Under the pieces are notes generated by a model. It ran no database searches. It worked only from the letters and a program-made list of their open reading frames with translations, and was not told the origin of the DNA. Below are positions 12,101 through 25,530 of a stretch of 64,000 nt of DNA, one piece after another. A program made the translations under genes and the position numbers. Position 1 is the first letter of the stretch, and the number at the start of each line of letters is the position of its first letter. The stretch lies in contig VYZB01000097.1 of assembly GCA_013397455.1 (NCBI GenBank), positions 1,071,508-1,135,507 of the forward strand. The letters are read 5' to 3'. Source of the stretch: Crotophaga sulcirostris. Its lineage: Eukaryota > Chordata > Aves > Cuculiformes > Crotophagidae.

Positions 12101-14648
12101 GATTCATATTAACTTTTCCATTTGTGACTCAACAGTGAAACTCAGATTAAGCAACAATAAATAAGCTAAAATAAGAATAACTGCAAATAGTTCTGAAAAT
12201 AAGAGCATCTTGTGACAATTCCTTAAAGCTCAGAGCAGCAGGCCAGAAATAACACAGGGCACAGGCTTAACAAAGTTATTTCTGCATCCCCTCCCAATGT
12301 CCCAGGAAAGGGAAAAAAAAAGAAAAAGCCACAAACACCCAAAGAAAAACCACATGAGAATATCAGATAGAAAATCCCACATAACCCTGTATTTGAACCC
12401 TTCCCTTTGAAATATCTGGGCTACTGTACTCCTTCGAGGAAAAAAGGCAAGCCAGATGAACAAAGTACTCCAGTACTGACAAGGTGTATCAACCTTCCCC
12501 TTGCAGAAAAGCCTTGGATGAGTTTTATACTGCATTTAAAGGGCATGAGTAAGAGTAGTGAAAATACAGTTACAGATATTCAAGAGAAAGAAGGACATAC
12601 AGACAGCTGTAGTGGTTGAAACAGTAAATTAGACGTTAGCTGTGCAGTACAATAACAGAAATAAGGGAGACTCATAAGGGCTGTCCAGAAGCTGCTTCAT
12701 GTCCCTGAGCAGGGCACTAGTAGTGTCTGCTTGCCCTTGGAGCTGCAAACCACCTCTCCACGGCTTCTTTGCCGTGCAGTTACTCCTCGGCAAGGCAAGA
12801 TGGACAGCTAAGCTGCATCATAACATGAAAACTGGAGCCACAATCTGTCCCTGTAGCAGCTGCCTGAAGAGGAAAATATTTGCTGCACACAGTAGTGTAA
12901 AAAAAATTCAGCAAGAAGTAGCAACACACATTTCTTCAAAGCACCCAGAAAGCCTCTTTGGAAAACTAAACAGTGCCATTGGCTCTAATTCTGTATGAAA
13001 TGCAGGGGCTTCAGCGCATTTCTGGGGTCATCAGTGCTCAGTTCCTTCTCCTGGCACAGTTAACGATCGATGGTTTAAAGACACTCCTCAGAGAGGATAG
13101 GAGGCGCCCAAACCCCACATTTTGTATTTCTGGCCCCTCAGCCTCTGGACATCCTTCCACTCACTAGGAAATTCACAAGGCAAAATAAGCGCTTGGACGC
13201 TCTCCCTCCTAACTACACAACCAATCAGAGAAGGGCAATATTGAAGATAATCTTTCTTACTAACAGTTGAACTCCTTTCCTGGTGGTGAGTTTGTGGAAT
13301 TTCCAATTTCACAGCTTCTCCCGGGGTTATCTTTGGAGTCATCTGAGCCTAAAGGGCCTCAGGCTGTACCAAGTGAAGCAAGGTTATTCAGTGTTAACCT
13401 GTACCAAGCTCTTCAGCATATTTGCCAGACCACCAGACTACAAACCTGCCACTTCACGGCCTGATGCTGGGGTCTACAAGTCGAGATGCATCCTGTAAGG
13501 CCAGAAGTCTGCAACACACCATCAGAGCAAAATATCCTGCTGCTGAATTCAGTGGCACTACTCTTGTCTGTGCTAGCTGAAGAGCCAAAAGCTTCATAAA
13601 TTTGCACATGTTACAAAGAGTTGCCAAGAGCTGAATGAAAGGATAGCAGAAATATTATTTTTCTCCTGGTCTATGGACAATTTGTTCCTTACCTAAATTA
13701 GGTATCACCTTGAGAATATATGCCTGATTGTACTTGGACCCCAACACAAGTTCCAGCATTCCCAGGAAGGGGATGCTCCTATGGCAGAGCAGCACAGCCT
13801 GGGAGGAGATCTCTCATTTTCAGTCTCCTCCTCTAACAGCTTAGAAGCAGTTGCTCACTGCTTTTTCTCATTTATTTGTTAATGTCTTAAGTCTCCACCC
13901 CTTGGTTGCAATTCCCTGCATACAGGGAGTCAGCTGAGGCCAATTCAACAATTTGACTGATCCCCTCCTCTAGAATTGTGGTTTTCATATTCCTATTTTT
14001 TTAACTCTATCCTTGTAGGTTTACAGAGTGCATTTACACGCAGAAAATTTTCTAAGCAGGGTACTTCATGCATACATGCTATTCACCTTACCAACTCCAC
14101 AAATACCCTGTGGAATGCCTTCTATCCATTTAGCTTCTTCAGGTACAGCAAATATTTCAGCATCTTTGCCATACCTTAACATCAGCACTGACATTATACA
14201 CTAACCAGTCAATCACCACAATAACAGCATTAGGCTGCTAAAGAAAAAAAATACATACATTGCCAGGGAATTTTTCCATTAAGAGAAAATGAGACTTTGA
14301 ATTCTGCATGATGTCATGCCAGTTTTCAAACCCCATTATTTAAAAGCAGTTAATCTCTCCCTCTAGGATTAATTTTGTCCAAATGCCTGGCTGCTAAAAT
14401 ACCTTTAAATGAAACAATGAAAAATATGACCAGCTAACACCTGTTGGCTGTGAGACTGTAACACAGCTGCAGTAACAATTCACCTTGTACCGCCATATAT
14501 GCAGTAGAGTAATTGATTACTAAATTATCCAAAGTCATCCTCAGATACACATCAAGATCTCCAGATCTCAGTTTTATGAAAAGTGTCCTCAGTTGGTCTT
14601 CTAACTGGAATATTTAGGTTTTGGTCAGCTTTTAAGAATTACTTCAGG
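6159..14648. other. VWF 5' flank: intron 1, exon 1 and promoter not located
   Basis: No protein-coding gene is recognised. The non-coding exon 1 and promoter of VWF are expected on the minus strand somewhere to the right of 6158 (human intron 1 is a few kb), but I cannot place them from sequence alone. Short open frames occur, including an alanine-rich one at 8884-9123 (plus), but none shows a known family signature. A small perfect hairpin (6-bp stem, 6-nt loop) lies at 12759-12776. Confidence 0.5.
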
Positions 14649-14649
14649 A

Positions 14650-14740
14650 CACGGTTTAGTAGGTATGGTGGTGGTGGCCAGAAAGCTGGACATGATGATC
14701 TTAGAGGTCTTTTACAACCTCCATGATTCTACGATTACAG
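14650..14740 (+). mobile_element. CR1 3' end fragment
   Basis: A short plus-strand CR1 tail. The order ggtggccagaaagctgga, gatgatcttagaggtctttt, acaacct, then atgattctacgatt matches the usual CR1 3' UTR end (GATGATCTTGGAGGTCTTTTCCAACCT...ATTCTATG). It is followed at once by an A-rich simple repeat. Confidence 0.85.
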
Positions 14741-14743
14741 TTG

Positions 14744-14767
14744 AAAAATAAAATAAAATAAAATAAA
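14744..14767 (+). repeat. (AAAAT)n microsatellite
   Basis: A short run of AAAAT units directly after the CR1 tail. Confidence 0.85.
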
Positions 14768-17752
14768 TCACCCTTGACTGATGATCCTGGAGTGAAGGCA
14801 GCTGTACTATAAAAACAAGAAGAGGCCTACAGAACAGAAATGTAGCTTTGAGCAGACATCAGACAAAATAGCCCCACTGTTGTGCTCCCTGTTGGGCAGG
14901 ATGGAAGAGAATCAAAGGCTGTCGACTCCGAAGTGACTAAGCACCATGAATGCATGCGTGTACAAACATACCCCAACATACATGCACCCACTTGCACACA
15001 TCCACCAGTTACATCTGTTCTGATGGGAAAACATTAATGCACTGAGTAAAGAGCAAAAGTAAACAGGAACAGCCAAAAAAAATGGAAAATATCCTATTAG
15101 GCTTGGTTGATAGTTGCAAATGCAGCTCATGAAGCACCAGGGAAACAAGCTCCAAAAGGACCTTGCGATTTCTTATTTTTTTCAATTAAAACACTATAGC
15201 AAACAGTGCAGGAAGGCAGATGATCCCTTCTGACAAGCAAATCTGTTTAGGAAAGATCTGCACCTTTCCTATGCTACTAGTAGGGAGTGGCAAGCGCAAG
15301 CCACAGAGCGGTGTGGGGGAAAGCTTCCAGCTGAAACTGCATCAAGTAAAATGAACCACATGTGTATGCAAGCACAAATAACTAATGGCTTCTAGTCCAT
15401 GCACATGGCTGTTATAAGATCCTAGGAGGTCTACTAACAATGGAATTTACTAAGGACAGACTTCCCAAAATGCTCCTGCAAGAGCACAAGTTTCCATCCA
15501 CGGTCACAACTGTTAAATGTCTTTCTACTGCCCAAATGAGAAAGCATCCAGCACCAGCTGGAGCTTCTGTGTTCAAGGCTGACCCCTGTAGGATTGTCCT
15601 AAATTAATCATTTTTTGAACTAGGATACAACCAGAATTAATTTACTGTTTCAACCTGATACAACTGCCAGTAAACTCTTCCAACAATTAATGTCACACGA
15701 TGTTAAAAAATACATGCTGTAACTTGGGTTTCAGCTAGCCTAGATGCAGCCTTCAGACAATGGATTATATGAAAACTTAAAAAACATTTATTACCACGTT
15801 TTCTCCACATACCTGCCCAGACAATGAGTTCAAGCCAGTTCGCCACCATCCAATGACTAAGTTAATTAACTAATCTCCCAGACTGTCTGCCTAAAGCACA
15901 TTCGTCCCCATCTTAAATGGTTTTCATGGCTCATCTCTTAACATCTTCCATGTGGAGAGCAGAACTGGAGCCAGGTTTAAATATTTGACACCGGAGCTAT
16001 CCCTACAAATACAACATTGCCTTTCTGGTCCATATCTTTCTCTCCCCTCACCAGCATCCTCTACAAACTCACTGATGGGTAATATTAAATAGCATAAGGC
16101 AGAGATAGACACTATCAAGATTCTACCAGAAACCAACCTTATCAGAAGGATGATTATCATTTGGCCACACATGCTCAATGTGATGAATGCTCAGTCACTG
16201 GGGGTTTTTTTTGCAACCTTCCAGGTTTTCTAGTCCCCTAAATGACGTTATGGCAAATCTTAAAAGGCACCCAAATATTTTTTATTAATATTATTTTTCA
16301 AAGCTGTGATAACACTAAGGATTTATAAGGTTTGTTAGAAATTATCTGTCGTTCATCATACCATCAAAATTCATAAAAGAGTCAAGTGGTATAATATAAC
16401 TACTAACTAATCTATCCAGATACTTTCACACTTTAAGGAATAAATAATTTGGCTCCATTGGTTTAAAATATCTAACTTTAATTTACACTTACATTTAGCA
16501 AAAGAATGCTAGATGTTGGCTGCCGTTGTAAGTGACGAAATAAATCACATTAGAAATTCCTAATGAAACTTGTTCATACTCAGAAGAAGTTGTTTTTATA
16601 TAAAATCACGTCGTATTAGTGCTGTCAAAGTGCAGGTGACCAGAAATACCACTCAGTAAATGGGATCTTATAGATTAAAATATTCTTTCCATTGATTTCA
16701 ACTTTTGCTGAAATTCAGTCACTATATTCATATTTGCCTTCACTTAATAAAATATTTATACATGCTTTCAGGCTCATTGACTTAATTCTCTTTTGAATAT
16801 GGGCTACCAAAAGGAAGTTTCTCTGACTAAATGCTCTTATACCCTTCCTAGTGTAAGGAAATTTCTGCACACAAACAGTTGAAATGATTTGGAAGAGTGC
16901 TGTGAATTAAACCAAATCGCAAAGAGATGCCAATTCACGATGAAGGAGAGGGAGTTTGTGAAAGTCTCCACTAGGAAGAGCAGTCCCCAAGATTAAAGAC
17001 TTGGCCCACAGAGGTTCATTACACTGTGTCAAGGGGAGACAGGATTTTACCTTCAATGTTTATTCCATTTTCTTTGTCACTTTTGAAAAAAGAAAGGTTG
17101 TGTGTGAATGTGACTTCTATTTAGCTCATTTTTCTAATGCTGAGCAAGGAGCAACACTAATAATAAGCAGTTCCTTAAGACAAAGTCACGTGTTTCTCTT
17201 TCAGAGACGCCGATTTACCCCAGTACAAGACAGAGCATGTTACTTATTGTGGAGGACAATTAAGTCGCAGAAACATTCACTGCTCCCTGGGAACAATCAG
17301 CACCATTATGTGATCAACAAATCTATGTCTTATGCACATTCCCCACCACCCCCCTTTTTTTCCTGCAACCACCTAGTATAAGCACAGGGAATAGGGAAAA
17401 AAAAAAGCTCAGATTGCAAAATTTACCTCTATCTCCTGCTTTTGCCTGACATACTGGGATACAGTACATGTCCTAAAATCACAATTCTAATATGGGAACT
17501 ATGAAATTCTATAATAATAATTGGTTCTTTTTCATATGCCTTTTTTTTTTCCTGACATCTAAGATTACCATTTACAAAATTTTCTTCACACATGAAGACT
17601 AGAGATTTACTTCAAGATGAAAACCAAGCTGAGGTATTCACAGAAACTCCCAATCCTCATATTTGTCATTCAAATAAAAGATAAAACCCTCCAAATACTA
17701 TAAGGTTAAAAAAGAACATCAGGGAAGTTCACAGTACAGGTGCACAAACTAA
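14768..17752. other. Intergenic sequence, nothing recognised
   Basis: AT-rich unique-looking sequence with only short chance open frames. I see no gene, RNA gene or identifiable transposon. Confidence 0.5.
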
Positions 17753-17782
17753 GGGGCGGATGGGGGGAGGTGGGGAGGAGGG
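17753..17782 (+). other. G-quadruplex motif
   Basis: Four G runs (4, 6, 4 and 3 G) separated by loops of 5, 4 and 4 bases on the plus strand. This satisfies the classical G3+N1-7 rule. It stands alone in an AT-rich neighbourhood. Confidence 0.75.
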
Positions 17783-17840
17783 ATGTCTCCCACTGAACTG
17801 TTCCAAAAATTATGGATTTTTATATAAATTGCATCACAAA

Positions 17841-18065
17841 TTAAAAATACCCTCTAAGTTTAACTTGAGCACTCTGTTTTAACAAAAAGACATGGATCAA
17901 GCGGTCCATCTTTTTTTCTATTTGGAGTGGGACAAAAAGTGTGCAAAAATTGCATTCTAATAAAAGTTTAGCTTTTTGAACAGCCTCAAAGTTGAGAGCT
18001 ACCTTGGCCTCACTTTTTTGCAAGCCCATTTCCAAAGTTTTTATCTTGAGAACAACAGCATCCAA
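17841..18065 (-). CDS. Unidentified 74-codon open frame, helical N-terminal half
   Basis: On the minus strand this frame starts MDAVVLKIKTLEMGLQKSEA and ends SAQVKLRGYF followed by a stop. The first 40 residues are rich in K, E, L and A with leucine/isoleucine/valine spacing that could form an amphipathic helix or coiled coil. That is unusual for random AT-rich sequence. The same frame is open upstream to a TAG near 18085. If that TAG is part of a splice acceptor (AAATGTAG|ATAAGAAAG), the frame could be an exon, but there is no good pyrimidine tract. I recognise no family. It may be a decayed gene fragment or chance. Confidence 0.2.
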   Translation of the reverse strand: MDAVVLKIKTLEMGLQKSEAKVALNFEAVQKAKLLLECNFCTLFVPLQIEKKMDRLIHVFLLKQSAQVKLRGYF

Positions 18066-21000
18066 ACCAGACTCTATCTTTCTTATCTACATTTGATTGC
18101 TTGACATAATACTGGTCAGAAATTGTTCTGAAAACAAGAAACAGTTAAATATTATGCTTACTTTCTGTATCAAACAAAAGTATTCAAAATATACTCTTTT
18201 TCCCTTCCCTTACTTAGCAGAAAAATGCATGGTATTTAGAAGGAACATTGCCTGAGGATTTATGCAAGCATGGATAGATCTGTATTTTTATTTATTTGCT
18301 TTTTATTTTTGTTCTCATCCTTCTTCCGTTTCACTTTTACCTATTCACAGCACAGGCTCAGAACCCTCCTTGCTTGGCTTGAACTTGGGTGTAAAAACAG
18401 TTCTGGAAACACTCAGATCCCAACACACATACAGGGCTGAGCTACTGATCCCAGCAGTAACATGCTTTCCAGAAGGCGAGATTCAAGCATAGAATATAGA
18501 GACCTCAGGAAGGTTACGGCAGATTTTATACCATATACGAAACAGGCAGAAGTCAAGTTTAATTTGAACCTACTGGGGTGAAAGAAGAGCAAATCCACCT
18601 TTTGGTCACGCTGTTCACATTAAGTACTATGGTGCTTGCAATGTCTTTCTCGCTCTTTCCCATTTCAGTTTTCAACGCAGGTTATGAAATCATCTTCTCT
18701 CAAATTTTGGTTGGAAAATGAACACCAAAGGTTAACACATCTCCAAACATTTTACTTTAACAGAGATTCTTTAATTACCATGCTGTGACATACATGCTTT
18801 TACATACATTCATTGTTCCATGTACTACTTTATTTTTTCTTTCCTTCTCCCCAAGATTTGAGAATCACACCCACATCATGTCATGAGTCTCAGACTCTCA
18901 GGAGGACAGGAAAGCAGAGATACACAGCAGGTATTTTTGTAACAGGTGTCACTACTACTTGCATAAAGATAATTTTATAGCAATTATGGTGATGACAGAA
19001 GAATAGTGCCAAAACTGATTCCATGGAGCTTTTTTCCTCATTTAAAAGTAGTAAACATCCACTAGTTTAATTAAAACCATAAGTCAAATAAATTAATTGC
19101 TTCTTTAATGTGTACAACCATCAATCACTCTACACAGGATAGTGGAAAAAAAATGAAAAACGTTTTTTGTCTATTACAAACATATTACAGTACAGGCATT
19201 TCTTTGGGGAAACAAAAAAAAAAGAAAAATTACATTTAAATTATCCAAAACACTGCATTTTAAATTAAGAGTACAGACACATCTCATTTATTAAAAGACA
19301 TGAAAATTAGTCCTTATAAGCACATGCTGATTTTCTTCCAGACTCAAAAGCGTTGAGCCAGTTACATATAACAAGAAGTGAAAACACATCCAGCAGTAAG
19401 TGTTTTATTTATAAAGGGGAAACAAAAAAACTTCCGTTATAGACCTCCTAGGAGTACCTATGAGACCATTTCCAGACCAACACAGTTCCATTATGCTAAG
19501 CGCTGCACATACATAGGCCAAAAAACAATACCAAACTCAAAGCATCAGTAGAAAGACAACAGGAAGAAAATGTTCGAGCAAGGTAGTTGAAAGAATGTTA
19601 TGGATCATTGAGTATACCTTAGCACGGTTTGGGAATTTACTAGCTTTACAAGTAAATTAAGCTTTAAATATTTTATCATTACTTTCTTCCATTTGCAGCT
19701 TCACAGTCTAAAATTTTTAAATTGAGTTAGAGTAAAAAGGCCTTTTTAAAGAAGACACAACAAATAGTGTGTTCCTCAAAGAAAAGTTGGAAAGCATTGA
19801 TGCCTGAATTTCCAATAACCATAACTAATGAGAAGCAGACTAGCATTAGTAACTACAAAATTACAAACACGGACTGAAACTCAGATTTGCTCCTTTCAGA
19901 GACTTAAAATTAAAAACATCCACCTGCCATAATTGTTAAGCAACAGAAAGAAACCTGCATGCCATGTTTCTATTTATTAAGCTCTGTGTTACCATTGAAC
20001 TACAGAAGGACTCTGTATTGAAGCAGTGGTTCTCAGACACTGAACTGAAGTTCATGCTGAGCTCCTGCCGTGGGACCAGGCTTTTCCACATATTTTGGTT
20101 CCTGGCTGATGGCTGGGGATTAACAGTGCTGGAAATTAAATTTCAAAATTTCCTAAAAGGGATGTACTTAAACCTGTTTTAGAGCCTGGTTTAAGCATTA
20201 CTTATATACATATATATATACACACACATATATAGATATATATATAATTTTTTGGACAGTTTTAACCATACGATGTTCTCTTGTGTTTAATAAGTATCAG
20301 CAAGTTACCATGGTAGGGGGAGGAATATTGTCCCAGCAAAGTAAAAAACTGAAGCACTCACTTATTGCCTCAAACACAAACCAATCAACACTGTTTCCCT
20401 GGTGGTGGTTTGTAAACACAGGAGGGTGAGGGAAGTCTGTGCTCTGTGGGGTGGCTTAGATGACAGCAGGAGAGGCATAATGTGGAGGTCAGAGAGGGGA
20501 GAGGAGGGGAAGAGAAGCTGTGGTTATTACAGCGAGAATGAGACACAGGGGCAGAGGATACAGACCTGTATTAAATTTAACTCTCCTACTCCTACTGTTC
20601 ATAAAACTCTTCACAAAACATACGTATACTGGTTGGAAAATCTGACATGGGATTTGCAAAGTTCCTGTTTTGCCTCCTCATCCAAGGGAGAATACAGAAG
20701 CTCAAAGCCCGGAAATTCCTGTTAGACCTGTAAAACTCCATGTTCTAGTGATAACTGAGCCAAGTGGGAAACAACATTTTTGTCATTTAGAAAATCCTTC
20801 ATTTCCAAAAAGTTTTCATGCCTGTTTGAGAGGCCTTAGATCTCCCTGCCCCACAACAGCCTAATCAAGCACTGTGCTGAAAAATAAGGGAATTGGGCAA
20901 GGGGACAGGCTGATACCAATGCCAAAGGTACCACAGGCATAACACATCAACCAATGAACTTGCATTTTCCAATGTCAACGCTGCAAAGCCTCTGACAGGC

Positions 21001-24000
21001 TGTACTGAAAGTTCAGGGACCACAGCTCCTGACAAACAGTACCACAGTGCCCCTCTTCATCAATTAATTTGCCTAATGGGTAATGCACCAGGAGAACAAG
21101 GAGGCTGTTTGAGGGACTTTTTGTTGGGACAAAGGAAGGCTTGTGAACTTACCCAGAAATGTCAGTTGGCCATTCAGGATGATAAATCTGACAAGGATGT
21201 TCTGGGCAGAATAATGTTCAAAACAGTTTGCAGCCTGGTTTTGTCTGGTCGTTGCTAAACAGTACAGGAGCTAAGCAGTTCAATAAAAGACTGTACTCAC
21301 ATTGTTTGTCCTAATAAACATTTAAAAGTGTGATGGCAAGCCGATCTGCTACAGACCACCACCTTATCTGTATGCCTATAAGGAGCAGAATATGACCTTA
21401 ATGGTGGTTTAGTTGCAGGACTGTCAAGGGCATGGCCAAGGATGCTGACCAATACTGGTTCACTGTTTTCTATGCTCCTTCTGCCTACAGGTAACATTTG
21501 TGTCATGTCTTTTACATACACTGTAAACTATTTGAAGCTGGCACTTTCAAAAAAAAAACAAACTTGAGCTCTACCACATGCACTGAACTTGTCAAGTTTA
21601 ATCCCATGGAATGGAGGGAAGGAAAGGACTTTGCAAGGGATGAAAGACATTCATATCTAGGCTAGAGTTTACAGCCATCAAGTAGCTAATCACACAACTA
21701 ACATAAATCCTAGTCTAGACAAAGCTTTGTACACTGAAAGGAGTGAAAAAACGGTGCAATAGCAAGGAAGACTGCTTTGCACTCTTCCATAATGAAGGTT
21801 AGGATTGTTTCAGCTAAGATTAGAGAAGACTTTAAGCACCTGAGATTCATGCTGACTTCCACTGTCTTAAAATTTTAGTGTGCCTTTTAAGCACACAATC
21901 TAAGTTCAAAGCCCCTCAGCTATGGAACTACCAAAATCACCAGTTATTTACAAAGTTCATTTTGCATATTCAGGTCTCCGCTGGTGCCAGTATTTATGTT
22001 AGCTACTACACAGCAGTGAGAACCTGATGGTCCTCAACCTTGTTTTCTAGAAGTCCTTTACAACCTCACACACCAGGTCAGCCAGTCCCTTGATTCTTGC
22101 TCTTTCCAACCATTTTAACCAGCCTGTGCTGCCTTTGCCATCTTGTGTGGAAAATAACAGAAAATGGTGTTGTACTATGTGAGAAGAGGGAGAGTAGGAG
22201 ACACAGAAAGAACAGGTATGCAGCCAAAGCACTGACTGCCCACACAGTCACTGCCAAGAAGCCAGAAACTCCAAAATCTTCAGCCAAGGTTAAATGAACA
22301 TCCCGAAACATTACTTTAAAAAATGCACACATCTGCACAAAATAGTATTTTTTTAAAAATCATTGTTCACGGAAAGGTAAGGACGTGTAGCAATAACTCA
22401 TTCTCACTGCTAAGCCTGGTTAAAGGAATCTCCAGAAACCAAGGCCTGACAAGGTAAGGCAGCGAACTGCTGAGAAGCGAGAAATGCAGACTTAAGATTA
22501 CTTTGTGAGGAGGTGGATACTTTAAATCCATCCTGCTCAATATGAGGCAGGAATAAATCTAAACTTCTATTGCAGTTGTTATCAAAATTGCCTAGCAATT
22601 ATTTCTGGCCTTCAGGACTGACCATTTCTACCACAATAAGCCAGGAGGACAGAGTAGACAGCAGCGTGGCTAGCACTGCAGTGGGTCCAGCCCTCAAATC
22701 CCCAGTTGCCCTGCAAGCTGGGTTCAGCTGTACTCACCAGCAGAGGGAATAACAAGAGGAACCTGAGAAGGAAGACGGTGATATGTAACTTTCAAAAAGC
22801 AAAAAGCAAACACACTGTCTTTCAATGGGGAGCTGCATTCTGAGACCGTTCTTCTACCAGATGCCACCACTTTTCTCCCTGCCTCCTGGCTTTCCTACTT
22901 CCCAGCATGTGTGTTACTCTTCTGCAAACTCTGTTGTCATAGAACCAGTCCGGCTGTGGTAAGCATCTTGGCAAATCTTCAGATACAAGGAAAACATCCT
23001 TTTTGGCAGGCACAAGCCTCTGCAACATCATGAGATTAAGTACAGCAAGGGCCAGCTTAAATCTGAGGTTTATTAATGCTGATATTGGACAAAGCCTCTA
23101 CCTAATACACACTAACTTTTCCAGCTCAGGATGTGTCAGGGTGGGGTTGCTCTCAAGCACAACCATGTTGGCTATAATCCCCAATCAGATGCAGGTGTAC
23201 CAAAATAAACATGTCTTTGAACTTATAAATATATTACTTTAGATTTCTTTTTGGTACCAATTCAACCCTTATACTAGTATCACTGTGATAAGAAAAGGCA
23301 AGTTACAGTATTCTAACTGTGCAAATACAATTTAAACTGTTTGTCTCTGAGAAACATTTTCTATGCACTTCTAAGCATGGAGACTCAAACTGACAAGGCC
23401 ACACCTGGGTTTGCATCCAGCGGGAAAGCATCAACTAGGCTGCTTCTATCTGTGCTGAGGAGCCTTGAAATGAAAACAAACCAACCACAAATCACACTGA
23501 TGAGAAGGCTGTCACTTCTGGATTCAACAACAGAAATGATATATAATAGGGGAAAAGAAATATTGGCTTTACTCCCAGACACAAAAAGTAAATCATCTGC
23601 AGAGAGAATGACATTCCTCTCTTCCCCTTCATCCCAAACCAGATAACAGATCTATGGAAGTGAGTACACAGAAACTTTCCCACCTCTTGACAATCCAACT
23701 TAAAAAAAAATAAAATATAAAAATATACAAAAAAAACAACCAGTACACCGGTATATGCTCTGGAGACTGTACATATCTATTAAATACATGATTAAATTAC
23801 TTACAAATTTTAACAGCTTCCTGAAGTTAAAAACCAAAATGTGCCATCTCAGCAACACCAGAAATCTAAGTTCAGCCCTATATTTCAACATATTCCTTGA
23901 ATAAACTGGAGAGGGTGAGGGAGGTCACATAGAAGGCCTTTTCTGAAATTATATATACACGTATTTAAAAGTTTGATGACTGAAATATTATGAAGTTTCC

Positions 24001-25320
24001 TGACCTTGCTGGACACCTAAAAAATATTAAGACTCATTGCCCATTAAGTCTTGCGTTCTGGTCTTAGTCGTTCCTCTGGAAGCATAGCCATCCCTACTCT
24101 ATCCCTCTGGCTGACCCAGGGCACAGCAGCCAAGGCAAGGCAAGGAGCTGCCCCCTCTCAGATGTATGGTCACAGACTTTTAAAGGACTAGAATAGATTA
24201 AATGGCAAACAAACTAGTAATAATACCCATCACAAATATCACATAATTGGGGATTTTTTTAGCTTTGTTTTTGCATCGTCTAATCCCAGGCTTGAGCCCA
24301 TGTTCTGTGAAGCCAAGGTAGAATCAAGCTCTTGAAAAACACAGATTTGAAAGTGTCAGTTCCTATTTAGACACCAAATTGAATGACCTCAAATTAGAAG
24401 TGGGGAATTTTTGAAATATGTAATTCTAATCCAGGTACTCAAATAGGATGTGGGACTTTCCTAAAAACTTTGCTACCAAGTGGCAGCTAAGCAGTGAAAA
24501 AGCAGGCTTTCATATGTTCGTTACCTCTGTTGTCAGAAAACAATATTTGTGTACTCAGCTCTCACAGCTTTCTGAAGAACATATTCCATTTCTCCAGAGC
24601 TCTGGTATCTGGCAAATTTTCAATGTTGCATACTTGCTGACTATCCTAGTGTGCTCCAGGATAATGTTGAATTACAAACCCAGCCCTTTGCACAAAGTGT
24701 TCCCATATTCTTTTCAAAAGACTTCCCTCCTCCACCCAGAAAGTTAAAGAAGCAATTCAAACCCCGCTGTGGAAATACCAAGTTTATGTTTTAGCTACAA
24801 GCAGTGCAAAGCAGGAAGAGCAGAGGTTTACAGAGAAAGAAGGAACAAGCCAGCAGCCCCCACGAGAAGTCAGAGCAAGTAGGGTGCTGTGGCCACACTG
24901 AAAAAAAAAGCTGTAATTCTCCTTTCTGTGCAAAGAATTGAGAGCAAAATTATCAGGAAACAATGCTTCGGTCGGACATGAGCAAAAGAAGCATGAGTCT
25001 CAAGGAAGCAAAAAAAAACCAAGATAAGCAAGTATGCAACTCAGTAAAAAAAAAATAAAATTAACAAATCATCAAATGGATCAACAACCATATGGACATT
25101 TACCACACTGCTGCCTCTTACAGGCAGAGTGATGTTTGTTATGCCCTGAACTACAATCTCAAGCCATTAATGGTTTGGGATGAAGACAGGATTTTTTTAA
25201 ATCTCAAAAGATACCCACTCACTAGCTGGGCTAACCCGTTCTTCTCTGGCATCTCTGCACAGGAGAGAACCACCTTTTGCATTCTTTAAATTATATCAAG
25301 GGCGTGAGCAAGAAAATGTT
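18066..25320. other. Intergenic sequence, no gene recognised
   Basis: Mostly A- and C-rich on the plus strand. Open frames are short and show no known motifs. Two AATAAA hexamers lie close together at 21282-21287 and 21313-21318, but I cannot define LTR ends or an exon around them. The (TA)n/(CA)n repeat at 20203-20247 lies within this stretch. Confidence 0.5.
20203..20247. repeat. (TA)n/(CA)n microsatellite
   Basis: A run of alternating TA with a central CACACACA block, about 45 bases long. Confidence 0.9.
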
Positions 25321-25329
25321 TTCCTAAGG

Positions 25330-25530
25330 AAATTATTTGGCTCCTACAGTGAGATGTCCTGGAAGGCAGAGGGGGGCAGCCCTCTGCAAGCCCCCCCTCA
25401 CCCTGGCAGGCCAGCCAGCACAAGGAGGCAATGCACTGCACAGAGCCAGCCTCAGACGCCTGCTGCTGTCGTGGGAAGGAGCACTGGCTGGCATGGCATC
25501 AGGCCATTCATACAGGGTAAAAGGGTGTCA
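25330..25530. other. Local GC-rich patch with a G/C hairpin
   Basis: A GC-rich patch of about 200 bases in AT-rich surroundings. It contains an inverted repeat, AGGGGGGC at 25370-25377 and GCCCCCCCT at 25390-25398. Frames are open on the plus strand for 71 and 105 codons, but the translations are low-complexity and match nothing I know. CpGs are sparse, so it does not look like a promoter island. Confidence 0.4.

Noticed and set aside
21282..21318. Two close AATAAA hexamers, considered as a retroviral LTR or a hidden 3' exon
   Set aside because: No TG...CA ends, target duplication, primer binding site or coding sequence could be recognised around them.
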